From Scopulibacillus daqui (lineage in GTDB: Bacteria; Bacillota; Bacilli; Bacillales; Sporolactobacillaceae): a DNA stretch of 64,000 nt. Below the pieces are notes generated by a model. That model ran no database searches and had not been told where the DNA came from. It saw nothing but the letters and a program-made list of their open reading frames with translations. The DNA lies in NCBI RefSeq assembly GCF_016908855.1, contig NZ_JAFBER010000004.1, forward strand, positions 124,001 through 188,000, in the 5' to 3' direction. Positions 56,362-64,000 of the stretch are shown here, in pieces. The first letter of the stretch is position 1. Each line of letters starts with the position of its first letter. The translations under genes and the position numbers were made by a program.

Positions 56362-56612
56362 AGCCCTAGCCCCCATCATTCATGTCCTAGAGTTTCTACA
56401 CTCAAAATCTCTAATTATGGCCTTTAAGCACTGAAATCCTGCTGCCCCGCAAGCAAACCACCTTAACTGCACATAAAAGAAACCTTTGAATGACGCATAA
56501 GAATTAATTTACATTGGATTGACTAAGTTCAATCTGCCGTCTGCCATAAAATGTCCTGTCTGTATTATAACGCATTTTAATCTGTATTTTAATTAATTAA
56601 CTTTGACAAAAA
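56362..56612. other. gap between ytxH terminator and aroA
   Basis: About 250 bp containing the aroA upstream region. No gene was seen; ytxJ, located here in B. subtilis, is absent. Confidence 0.5.
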
Positions 56613-56643
56613 TAAAAAACTGGGCATAACACCCAGTTTTTTA
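56613..56643 (-). terminator. terminator of ytxGH
   Basis: A perfect stem (AAAAACTGGG / CCCAGTTTTT) with a 7-base loop and T-runs on both sides lies after ytxH. Confidence 0.85.
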
Positions 56644-56673
56644 TTTTCAGAAATTATTTTTGACAAAGCTATA

Positions 56674-57024
56674 TCATTTATTTTCATCGTAGTCTTTTGG
56701 AAATGAATGTTCCTTAGATTGTTTCGGGCTTACGTCAACGCCTTTTTTATCTTTTTTGAATGAGCATTGCCAGTCTTTCATTTTAGTAACAACATTGGAT
56801 GACTGATCGGTCACGCTTTTTGCAATACTCGTAGATTTTTCTAATGCCAATTGTGCTAAATCATTGCTTTTCTTCTTTAATGTCTGCGACTGTAAGTTAA
56901 TGCCGCTTCGAATTTCTTTGCCAGATTTCGGGGATAAAAGCAATGCTGTTAACGCTCCGGCAGTACCGCCTACTAAAACACCAACCAGAAAACCTTTTGT
57001 ACCGACTTTTTTCTCGCTCATCAT
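56674..57024 (-). CDS. ytxH: YtxH-like general stress protein
   Basis: A 116-residue protein with a glycine-rich membrane segment (GFLVGVLVGGTAGALTALLL) and the YtxH motif SPKSGKEIRSGI, followed by a Lys/Ser-rich hydrophilic tail. YtxH proteins are sigma-B-controlled in B. subtilis. The role is unclear. It is 115 bp after ytxG. Confidence 0.87.
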   Translation of the reverse strand: MMSEKKVGTKGFLVGVLVGGTAGALTALLLSPKSGKEIRSGINLQSQTLKKKSNDLAQLALEKSTSIAKSVTDQSSNVVTKMKDWQCSFKKDKKGVDVSPKQSKEHSFPKDYDENK

Positions 57025-57139
57025 TCATTTCCTCCCTTATAAAAATTACCCGTTCCTTAAAGCAATCATCACATCGCTTTAAGGAAACGGATCGAAAACA
57101 GATTTTAATCATCAATATAAGTTAAGACGAAAATAGGAC

Positions 57140-57565
57140 TTATTGCTTTTCAGAAGCCTTCTTCGCTCTCCACTTGCTCCATAATTCAATGAACGCTTGC
57201 CCCCATTGTATCGTTTGGGCCACTTGTTCAGAATGCTCTTCACTTTTTCTTGTAACAGTGGATGTGATGTTTTGCACTGATTCATTAACGCCCTTAATCG
57301 TTCTTCCAATGCCGCCGACAGATTCAAAAATTGGATTAAGCTGCTTCGATTTGCCTTCTACATCCTCTAATAATTGATTGGTATTATGTAAGAGTTGCGT
57401 TGTCTCTTCCGTGATACCATGCATTTGCTTTTCGATACTGCTCATTGTCTTTGCGACATTATCTAATGTTTGTTGGGCTGAACGCAGCGTCTGCGAAACG
57501 AAATACACGAGAACAGCAAATGCAACTGCCAGTACAGCAACAGCTAAATACAAAATAATGATCAC
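57140..57565 (-). CDS. ytxG: DUF948 protein YtxG
   Basis: A 141-residue protein with an N-terminal membrane segment (IIILYLAVAVLAVAFAVLVY) followed by a long amphipathic helix (about 25-120). It matches DUF948/YtxG, a sigma-B-linked family. GTG at 57565 is preferred because AAAGGAGG lies 7 bases upstream; the upstream ATG at 57622 has no ribosome site. Confidence 0.88.
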   Translation of the reverse strand: MIIILYLAVAVLAVAFAVLVYFVSQTLRSAQQTLDNVAKTMSSIEKQMHGITEETTQLLHNTNQLLEDVEGKSKQLNPIFESVGGIGRTIKGVNESVQNITSTVTRKSEEHSEQVAQTIQWGQAFIELWSKWRAKKASEKQ

Positions 57566-57673
57566 AATGGAACCTCCTTTTTTCATACATTTCCCATAAT
57601 AGTGTTGTATTAAACAAAACATATTATTACACCGATTTAAAACGTAGAAGGATGATTCGAAAAATCTGAGCTG

Positions 57674-58966
57674 CTATGCATTTTCATAAGCTGATTGGAA
57701 CTTTTGAATATCCCCTGCGCCCATAAACAGCAGAACACTGTTATCATATTTGCTTAACTCGCTCACTGTATCTAATGTGAGAAAGCCGGCTCCAGGCACT
57801 TTTTCCTGCAGGTCCTTAATAGACAGCTTCCCTTCATTTTCCCTTGCAGAGCCAAAAATATCACATAGATAGACATGATCGGCATCTTTCAGACAATCTG
57901 CGAAATCATCTAAAAAGGTCATTGTCCGTGTATACGTATGCGGCTGGAAAATAGCTATTATCTTTTTATCAGGGTATTTTTTTCTAGCCGCTTCAATGGT
58001 AGCTCTAATTTCAGTCGGATGATGAGCATAATCATCTATAAGTATTTGAGAGCCATGAACTTTTTCGCTGAAACGTCTTTTGACGCCTTTAAATGAAACC
58101 AAACGGTTTTTCAGAAGTTCTAAAGGAACATTTTGATAGTGGCAGAAAGCAATCACGGCTAATGCATTAAGCACATTATGGTCTCCATAACCAGGTATTG
58201 TAAAGTTGCCGTAAAAGTCATTGCGTACAAATACGTCAAATGTTGATCCTTTTTCAGTTGTTTTGACATTTCTTGCTTGAAAGTCGTTTTCTTCATCAAA
58301 GCCGTAATAAATAATCGGCACGTTTGTTTTAATGCTTTGCAGCTTTTTATCGTCTCCGCATGCGATGATCGCTTTCTTGACTTTTAATGCCATTTCCTGA
58401 AACGCATCAACCACATCATCCAGACCCTTATAGTAGTCGGAATGATCAAAATCAATATTTGTAATAATACAATAATCCGGATCATAAGCCAGAAAATGGC
58501 GTTTATATTCACAAGATTCGAAAATGAAATATCGACTGTCTTTTTGGCCGTGGCCAGTGCCATCTCCTATTAAATACGATATTGGCGCAAAGCCTTTAAA
58601 AACATGAGCCAGCAAACCGGTTGTTGACGTTTTCCCGTGAGTACCCGTGACGGCTACACTTGTAAACTTTTTCGTGAAGTCGCCGAGGAAATCAAAATAG
58701 CGGTGAACGGGAAGCCCCATCGCTCTTGCCTGAACAATTTCTTCATGATTATCAGGAAAAGCATTCCCAGCAATAATCACTTGACCTTCTTTAATATTAT
58801 TTTTATCAAAGGGTAAAATTTTAATATGTTTATCTTCTAATGCTTTTTGAGTAAAAAAGCGTTTTTCAACATCAGAACCCTGAACATCCTCATCCATATC
58901 ATGAAGAATTTGGGCTAAGGCGCTCATTCCTGTGCCTTTAATTCCTACAAAGTGGTACTTTGTCAT
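57674..58966 (-). CDS. murC: UDP-N-acetylmuramate--L-alanine ligase
   Basis: A 430-residue Mur ligase adding L-Ala to UDP-MurNAc in peptidoglycan synthesis. It shows [17 protein letters not shown] at the N-terminus, [19 protein letters not shown] near 105 and [15 protein letters not shown] near 320. The start at 58966 follows GGAGG. The order sftA, (pncB), murC is that of B. subtilis apart from the inserted pncB. Confidence 0.96.
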   Translation of the reverse strand: MTKYHFVGIKGTGMSALAQILHDMDEDVQGSDVEKRFFTQKALEDKHIKILPFDKNNIKEGQVIIAGNAFPDNHEEIVQARAMGLPVHRYFDFLGDFTKKFTSVAVTGTHGKTSTTGLLAHVFKGFAPISYLIGDGTGHGQKDSRYFIFESCEYKRHFLAYDPDYCIITNIDFDHSDYYKGLDDVVDAFQEMALKVKKAIIACGDDKKLQSIKTNVPIIYYGFDEENDFQARNVKTTEKGSTFDVFVRNDFYGNFTIPGYGDHNVLNALAVIAFCHYQNVPLELLKNRLVSFKGVKRRFSEKVHGSQILIDDYAHHPTEIRATIEAARKKYPDKKIIAIFQPHTYTRTMTFLDDFADCLKDADHVYLCDIFGSARENEGKLSIKDLQEKVPGAGFLTLDTVSELSKYDNSVLLFMGAGDIQKFQSAYENA

Positions 58967-59069
58967 AAAATAGACCTCCAAAAAACCTCTCTATTGTTGC
59001 TTACAGACACTATATGCCCAGTAAGAACGGTTTGTTATTACTTTTATTTCCTAAAATATCATGTTCAAA

Positions 59070-60170
59070 TTAAAGTTCAACCTTCTCAAGCCGCGGATTT
59101 GGCTGATATTTTCTTCCTTCTTTGGCTTGCGGCTTGCCATTGAGCATGACATTATCTCCTGTAAAGCCAATATTTATTTTTAACAAACTGCTGCCGACGC
59201 CATACATATCAACCGGAACATTGTTTTCCTCAAAGAATTTAATCTTTTCCATTGTAAATCCGCCGCTTGCAACGATTTTCACGTGCTGGAACCCTTCCTT
59301 ATCCAACGCATCGCGCAAAGCGAAAATAAGGGCCGGATTAGTTCCTCTTGGATCAAACTTGCCAAGAACACTTGGATTTCTAAAGAAATATTTGTCTACC
59401 ATATTTTTCGATGTATCAATGCGTACACCTTTGAGTTTATCTCCAAAAGCTCTTGCTACCTTTAAGCTGTCTGTAATGACATCATTATTATAGTCAACAA
59501 GCGCCACTAATTCATCATCCGGATAACTTTCATGGTAGGCTTTGGTCGCAGCCACAATATCTCCTTCGAATAATTGAATAAGCGCATGCGGCATCGTCCC
59601 CATGCCGTGCTTTCCCCACCATTCATTCATAGCATGGGTAGCTTGAGCTGTTGAGCCGCCGATATAAGCCGCATAGCCGTCGCCTGCTTGCTGAGTATAA
59701 TGATCATCTCGATCTCCCATAAAGATAACAGGCTTTTGGATGCCTGACTGTCTTGCCGTTTTCACAACATCGTAGACATTGGTTGCAACGGATGTCCTTC
59801 TCGCTAGTATACCATCAATAATTCCTTCTAAAAAGCCGAAATTTTGATACGGACCTGTAATCGTCATAACCGTTTCATAAGGCGAGATTTTATCTCCGTC
59901 TTTTAACGAATAAAGCTCCAAGTTTTCAGGATTTTTGGCGAACGTTTTGATTAGCGCAATCGCTTCGTCGGTTCCGCACAATACTGCATCCTTTTTCTGA
60001 AAGAATTGCATCGTAACAATGTTGTCCGGTTTGTACTTCTCGGCAATCTCACAAGATTTTAAAAAATAGACCGCGGAAAACCATCCCTCGCCAACTCGTT
60101 CATCAAATTTAAATGTTTGATTTGTAAGCCTTTTGATTTTCCCTTGAAGTTTTAACTCTATCTCCTTCAT
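59070..60170 (-). CDS. pncB: nicotinate phosphoribosyltransferase
   Basis: A 366-residue NAD-salvage enzyme joining nicotinate to PRPP. It shows FFQKKDAVLCGTDEAI near 55, STAQATHAMNEWWG near 180, LVDYNNDVITDSLKVA near 228, DPRGTNPAL near 275 and SGGFTMEKI near 310. It is the shorter class, against about 490 residues in YueK-type PncB. B. subtilis has no such gene between sftA and murC. The ribosome site is AAGGAG, about 12 bases from the ATG. Confidence 0.9.
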   Translation of the reverse strand: MKEIELKLQGKIKRLTNQTFKFDERVGEGWFSAVYFLKSCEIAEKYKPDNIVTMQFFQKKDAVLCGTDEAIALIKTFAKNPENLELYSLKDGDKISPYETVMTITGPYQNFGFLEGIIDGILARRTSVATNVYDVVKTARQSGIQKPVIFMGDRDDHYTQQAGDGYAAYIGGSTAQATHAMNEWWGKHGMGTMPHALIQLFEGDIVAATKAYHESYPDDELVALVDYNNDVITDSLKVARAFGDKLKGVRIDTSKNMVDKYFFRNPSVLGKFDPRGTNPALIFALRDALDKEGFQHVKIVASGGFTMEKIKFFEENNVPVDMYGVGSSLLKINIGFTGDNVMLNGKPQAKEGRKYQPNPRLEKVEL

Positions 60171-60527
60171 GTTACAGCTATTCTCCTTATATTATCGCTA
60201 ATACTGCTTGAAACATGTTTCTTCTTTACATAACGCAAAAAACCATCCGTCCTCTATTTTAACCTTAATGCGCCAGATTGTAAAAATAATATTTTCACAT
60301 CGTGTTCAAATAGAGGAAACAAGCGATGATTCCCGAACGGCTCTGAACGAAAACAATGGGAAGCCGCACCTCTAAGGGAAAGGAAGGCTCGAGCATAACG
60401 CCTCAAAACCTGCTTCAGGCGGCAGCGAGAAATGGTTTTGCCTTATTAAATAGAGCTGTTCAAGCGTCCTTCGCGGTCTCACCCCAAACTGTCCTGCCGC
60501 AACTTTCCAGACTTTCAGCCTATCTTC
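60171..60527. other. GC-richer structured non-coding stretch upstream of pncB
   Basis: These 357 bp contain no credible gene but many pairing segments between 60312 and 60500. AGAGG/CCTCT (60312-60373) encloses two crossing pairs (TTCCC/GGGAA and CGGCT/AGCCG). AAAACC/GGTTTT and CCTG/CAGG stems lie around 60405-60440. On the minus strand (toward pncB) the sequence GGGGTGAGACCGCG (60472-60485) matches 11 of 14 positions of the T-box sequence AGGGTGGTACCGCG. It is a candidate structured RNA or regulatory leader of pncB. Confidence 0.45.
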
Positions 60528-62885
60528 TTATAAAACTTCATGGCCGAGAACTTGCTCTTCAAACTTATCCCTTTCCATGAGAACCTGACGCGGCTTGCTG
60601 CCATTCGCTTCCGAGATAACTCCTAAACTTTCAAGCTGATCAACAAGTCTAGCCGCTCTATTATAGCCGATCCGGAACTTTCTTTGCAGACTTGATACTG
60701 ATGCTTGCCCCTGGTCAATGACAAAGTAGGCGGCCTCTTCAAACAGGTTATCCTCTTCGTCAATCTCTTCATACTTTGCTTGCTGCATATCCTCTTTATC
60801 AAACAAATAAGGAGGGGCATCCATTTGTGCGAGCGCCTCAGTCACTCTGTCGATTTCTTCATCAGAGACAAAGCATCCTTGCAAACGCCTAACTTCTCTG
60901 GCGCCATTTTCCGCGAATAGCATATCACCTTGTCCGAGCAGCCTTTCAGCACCGCCGGTATCAATAATTGTTCGCGAATCTGCCTGCGATGAGACGCTGA
61001 AGGCAATTCTGGTTGGAATATTCGACTTGATAAGTCCTGTAATAACATCGACCGAAGGCCTTTGTGTAGCCAGAAGCAAGTGAATGCCTGCAGCCCTCGC
61101 TTTTTGTGCGATACGGCAAATGGCCTCTTCTACATCCTGAGGAGAAACCATCATAAGATCGGCAAGTTCGTCAATAACGATAACGATATATGGCATTTTT
61201 TCTCCATCAATCAATGCATGATCAACAGCTTGATTGAACCTGCCAATATCACGAACACCCGCGTCTGCAAACATTTGATATCTTCGTTCCATTTCATCAA
61301 CAGCCCATTTTAACGCCATTGATGCTTCCTTAGGCTGAGTGATGACCGGTGCGGCCAAATGCGGCAATTTTTGATATGCAGCGAGCTCCACAACTTTAGG
61401 ATCAATAAGAATCAAGCGGAGCATCTCAGGGGAAGTTTTGTATATAAGACTTAAAATAAGCGAGTGGATACAAACGCTTTTTCCAGACCCTGTCGCACCG
61501 GCAATCAATCCATGAGGCATCTTGGCTAGATCGGTGACAACATTTTCACCGGAGATATCTTGTCCGAGAACAGCGGCAAGCGGCGATTGATGCTCTTTAA
61601 ATTCAGGTGAATCTAAAAGATGTTTCAAATAGACAGGCTTTCTAATATCATTAGGTATTTCAATTCCAACAGTATTTTTGCCTGGAACAGGCGCTATTCT
61701 AATTTGTTTGGCGGCCATGCTCAGCTTTATATCTTCGGTTAAGTTAATGACTTTGTTCACCTTTACGCCAGGCTGAAGACGAATCTCGTACCTTGTGACA
61801 GCCGGACCTTGTACATAGTCAACGATCTCAGCTTTCACCCGGAAATTTTCCAGTGTTTCTTGAAGAATTTTTTGCTTTTCACGAATCCAATTTTCTTCTT
61901 CTTGCTCCTGGGTTTCAGGCGGTGCATTGAGCAATGTTTTTGATAAATGAAAGGGCTCCCTGTGCTGCTCAGGATCTTCATTTTCTTTCGGCCCTTGTGT
62001 CCCTGTGTTCTCTTGTGATGGTTTATCCTTTTTTAAGGAGCGGTCTTGCTTTTGCAGTGCGTTCTTATCTGATCTGAACATTAAAACATTATATGGCACT
62101 TTCGATGAGCGCCGACGCGGCTTGTAAGGGATATTTGGACGCTTTTGTTCATTCGTTTCTTTTTCGTTTGCCGGTGCTATATCGGAACGATCCTCGGCAT
62201 TTGAAGCATTTTCGTTATTGGCTGCTCTGCTGTTATGTAAATGGGTGCGTGCCGATTCTTGTTCATCGTTGATTTTCTTATTATTTTCAATTGGAACAAG
62301 CTTTTCCGCATTCATATCAGCTTTATTTGCTGCCTTTTCATGAGTGTTTTGTTCAATAGGGTTTTCTTCGGCTGATTTTCTTTTAGACTTTTTGTCATTT
62401 AGTAATTCTCTTAGTGTTTCAGGCTCCTTTTTATTTCGCATAAGGCTACGGCTTTGCGGACTGGAAGGAGGAACCTCCTTTTGAACCAATGAGCGGCCGG
62501 AATTCCGCTGATTCCGAGCATCTGGAACACTCGGGCGTTTAGGCGGTTTTCGAAACCCGTAAACCGGCGACGGCACTTGAGTAGGTGTAAAAGGCTTCTT
62601 CTTCTCGTCCCCTTCTTCGATTTGGATATGTTCTTTATCCGCCTGGTAAGATGCCGGCTGTCTATATGTTTCATAGGGACGGGATTTTTTCTCGGGATAC
62701 TGATGAGTCATCCTGACATGCACACGGCGATTAGGATCTTCCAGCCGGCCTACCTGTTCGTTCCTTCTTGATAACGATTGCTGGTCTCTTGCTTTATATT
62801 CCTGCTCCTCTTCAATCTCCCTTTCCAGTTCATTGAAATCTTCATCATCATCTAAACTAAAAAATCGTTTCCACCAGCTTGACAA
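60528..62885 (-). CDS. sftA: DNA translocase SftA (FtsK/SpoIIIE family)
   Basis: A 785-residue soluble translocase that clears DNA from the closing septum. A charged, disordered N-terminal half (about 1-310) has no membrane segment, unlike SpoIIIE. The motor domain has Walker A GATGSGKSVCIHSLIL near 440 and Walker B VIVIDELADLMMV near 540. A C-terminal gamma-type winged helix reads RKFRIGYNRAARLVDQLES. The length is shorter than the roughly 950 residues of B. subtilis SftA because of a shorter linker. The start is TTG after GAGGTG. Confidence 0.93.
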   Translation of the reverse strand: MSSWWKRFFSLDDDEDFNELEREIEEEQEYKARDQQSLSRRNEQVGRLEDPNRRVHVRMTHQYPEKKSRPYETYRQPASYQADKEHIQIEEGDEKKKPFTPTQVPSPVYGFRKPPKRPSVPDARNQRNSGRSLVQKEVPPSSPQSRSLMRNKKEPETLRELLNDKKSKRKSAEENPIEQNTHEKAANKADMNAEKLVPIENNKKINDEQESARTHLHNSRAANNENASNAEDRSDIAPANEKETNEQKRPNIPYKPRRRSSKVPYNVLMFRSDKNALQKQDRSLKKDKPSQENTGTQGPKENEDPEQHREPFHLSKTLLNAPPETQEQEEENWIREKQKILQETLENFRVKAEIVDYVQGPAVTRYEIRLQPGVKVNKVINLTEDIKLSMAAKQIRIAPVPGKNTVGIEIPNDIRKPVYLKHLLDSPEFKEHQSPLAAVLGQDISGENVVTDLAKMPHGLIAGATGSGKSVCIHSLILSLIYKTSPEMLRLILIDPKVVELAAYQKLPHLAAPVITQPKEASMALKWAVDEMERRYQMFADAGVRDIGRFNQAVDHALIDGEKMPYIVIVIDELADLMMVSPQDVEEAICRIAQKARAAGIHLLLATQRPSVDVITGLIKSNIPTRIAFSVSSQADSRTIIDTGGAERLLGQGDMLFAENGAREVRRLQGCFVSDEEIDRVTEALAQMDAPPYLFDKEDMQQAKYEEIDEEDNLFEEAAYFVIDQGQASVSSLQRKFRIGYNRAARLVDQLESLGVISEANGSKPRQVLMERDKFEEQVLGHEVL

Positions 62886-62934
62886 TGGTTTTCACCTCTT
62901 TTCAAAAACATGTTTTCCGATATGATAAGAAAAC

Positions 62935-62952
62935 CACTAGTATAAACTAGTG
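62935..62952 (-). terminator. terminator of ytpR
   Basis: CACTAGT and ACTAGTG pair around a 4-base loop, overlapping the ytpR stop; GGTTTTCTT follows on the minus strand. Confidence 0.55.
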
Positions 62953-63570
62953 ATTTTCATTTAACAAAAAGAAATCCCCGCCAACAGGCTGATTATCATC
63001 AAGGACAAGAATGCCTTTTTTCTCAGGGGCATTTGGCAAAGCTAATTCCTTCGCAGAACAAATCATGCCGTATGACGGCACGCCGCGAAGTTCAGCTTCT
63101 TTAATTAACATTCCGCTCGGCATAACTGCCCCTACACGTGCAACGACGACTTTCTGGCCTTGTTCTACATTTGGTGCACCGCATACGATTTGCAAAGTTT
63201 TATCGCCGATATCTACTTTGCAAATGCTCAGCTTATCAGCATTTGGATGCTTTTCCTTTTCAACAACATGGCCAATGATGAATGAAGGACGGTCATCATA
63301 TGTTAATGTTTCTTTGAAACCTTTATCTTTAAGCAGCTGATTGAGGTCCTCGACAAGGCTGGAAGTTATTTTAACTTTGCTGTTATCAGATTCGAATTCA
63401 AGATAATCGGAAATATTAAACAGATTATACCCTAATGTTTCTCCTGACTCAGCATCAAAAATCCGGGCAATATCCCCCTTCTTTTCAACACCCCTCACTT
63501 CCGCATCATTGGCGGAAAGCTGAATCATCAGCGTATCGCCAACACCTTCGCGATTATAAAAAATATTCAT
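62947..63570 (-). CDS. ytpR: tRNA-binding domain protein YtpR
   Basis: A 207-residue protein. Its C-terminal half is an EMAP/Trbp111-type tRNA-binding OB fold like the N-terminus of PheT: GHVVEKEKHPNADKLSICKV, then QIVCGAPNVEQGQKVV and ICSAKELALP. Its N-terminal half is a YtpR-specific domain. The function is unknown. The ribosome site is AAAGGGG. It follows ytpQ by 24 bp, as in B. subtilis. Confidence 0.93.
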   Translation of the reverse strand: MNIFYNREGVGDTLMIQLSANDAEVRGVEKKGDIARIFDAESGETLGYNLFNISDYLEFESDNSKVKITSSLVEDLNQLLKDKGFKETLTYDDRPSFIIGHVVEKEKHPNADKLSICKVDIGDKTLQIVCGAPNVEQGQKVVVARVGAVMPSGMLIKEAELRGVPSYGMICSAKELALPNAPEKKGILVLDDNQPVGGDFFLLNENH

Positions 63571-63594
63571 ATATATTCCCCTTTCATACCCGTA

Positions 63595-64000
63595 TTAATC
63601 TTCGTCTATTGGTTTATTTTTTGCTAGAATAAAAATCGGTTCCAATCCTTTATCGCCATACATAAATGGGAGAGAAGTAATCGGAATATTACCATTTGTA
63701 AAAAAGTGCATGGCCATTTGTCCTAATACATCATAGCCTTTGTCATTTACTATATCGCCGAAAATCAAAACATCCTGATGCGGAACAGCAACGGTCAGCT
63801 GACCTTCTGCTTTTTCTTTCATATGATCCAGCAATTGCTGATTAAGAATCCTGCTCGCATCATAGCCATCATTGTAATTAATGAAGTAAAATGCATTTCC
63901 TGCGACGACATCTTTTTTCATTTTATTAGGCAATGAGCGAAGATTGAAGCTGGCCATTTCCTGTATGGTTTGTTCGTCAACGTTTTCCTTTTCCATAAAT
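63595..64000 (-). CDS. ytpQ: DUF1444 protein YtpQ, C-terminal part (partial)
   Basis: The last 134 or so codons of ytpQ; the gene continues beyond the right edge. The ATG at 63996 is not taken as a start because no ribosome site precedes it and the frame stays open to the edge. Landmarks are [16 protein letters not shown] and [18 protein letters not shown], typical of YtpQ/DUF1444 (about 269 residues in B. subtilis). The function is unknown. Confidence 0.88.
   Translation of the reverse strand, partial: FMEKENVDEQTIQEMASFNLRSLPNKMKKDVVAGNAFYFINYNDGYDASRILNQQLLDHMKEKAEGQLTVAVPHQDVLIFGDIVNDKGYDVLGQMAMHFFTNGNIPITSLPFMYGDKGLEPIFILAKNKPIDED

Noticed and set aside
60171-60527. RNase P RNA or a true T-box riboswitch
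   Set aside because: A short CGTTCGGG segment recalls rnpB, but the conserved GAGGAAAGTCC block is absent. The T-box-like motif lacks UGGN, and no stem I or terminator of T-box type was found.
60356-60580. 74-residue plus-strand ORF in the gap upstream of pncB
   Set aside because: No ribosome site, overlaps the end of sftA, and the region looks like structured non-coding DNA.

Overview
The window is chromosomal DNA from an endospore-forming low-GC Gram-positive bacterium of the family Bacillaceae. Evidence is the gene content (dnaE, ytrH/ytrI, ezrA, refZ, ytfJ, an alpha/beta-type SASP, ccpA, sftA, a dlt operon) and a gene order that closely follows the dnaE-to-ytpQ part of the Bacillus subtilis chromosome. 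Many differences show it is not B. subtilis itself. Compared with the remembered B. subtilis order, argGH, yteJ-sppA, braB, hisJ, tyrS, acuB, ytxJ and ytpS are not found here. A Xaa-Pro dipeptidase gene, ald and a nicotinate phosphoribosyltransferase gene sit within the conserved frame. No rRNA or tRNA genes were seen. I cannot name the species from sequence alone.

Layout. (1) 1-29.3 kb is conserved backbone: the 5' half of dnaE, the sporulation pair ytrHI, nrnA, ytpI, ytoI, ytkL, a peptidase, ald, a YusW-like secreted protein, ytkK, a DUF4025-like small gene, an unknown gene, moaB overlapping an EcsC-family gene, a uroporphyrinogen-III synthase homologue, ackA, ytxK, tpx, ytfJ/ytfI, an NAD kinase, ytcJ, ytcI (mbcS), a SASP gene, nifZ-thiI, ezrA, refZ, ytsP and rpsD with a consensus promoter and structured leader. 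(2) 29.3-48.1 kb is a variable segment lying where tyrS would be expected. It holds small membrane and secreted proteins of unknown function, a MATE pump with its divergent MerR regulator, a degenerate tnpB (IS200/IS605-type) remnant, a quinone/electrophile detoxification cluster resembling the MhqR regulon (MarR regulator, ring-cleaving dioxygenase, MhqD-like hydrolase, WrbA-like flavoprotein), a class A beta-lactamase, a CynX/NimT-like MFS transporter, an Old Yellow Enzyme homologue, the dltXABCD operon and a serine hydrolase. Two 34-bp near-palindromes and a related half-site border the detoxification/resistance part, 34.7-42.1 kb. (3) 48.1-64 kb returns to backbone: acsA divergent from acuA-acuC with a shared cre-like site, ggt, ccpA, aroA, ytxH, ytxG, murC, pncB, sftA, ytpR and ytpQ (partial).

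Functional links. AcsA, AcuA and AcuC form the acetyl-CoA synthetase control circuit: AcuA acetylates AcsA and AcuC deacetylates it. CcpA is encoded nearby and probably represses both units through the cre-like site. NifZ and ThiI supply sulfur for tRNA thiolation. Dlt proteins D-alanylate teichoic acids. The 34-42 kb cluster looks like a stress-detoxification and drug-resistance island.

I see no clear new defence or mobile system. The best leads for new biology are the competing pairings in the rpsD leader, a GC-richer structured stretch at 60.3-60.5 kb upstream of pncB, and the unannotated small membrane proteins in the variable segment.
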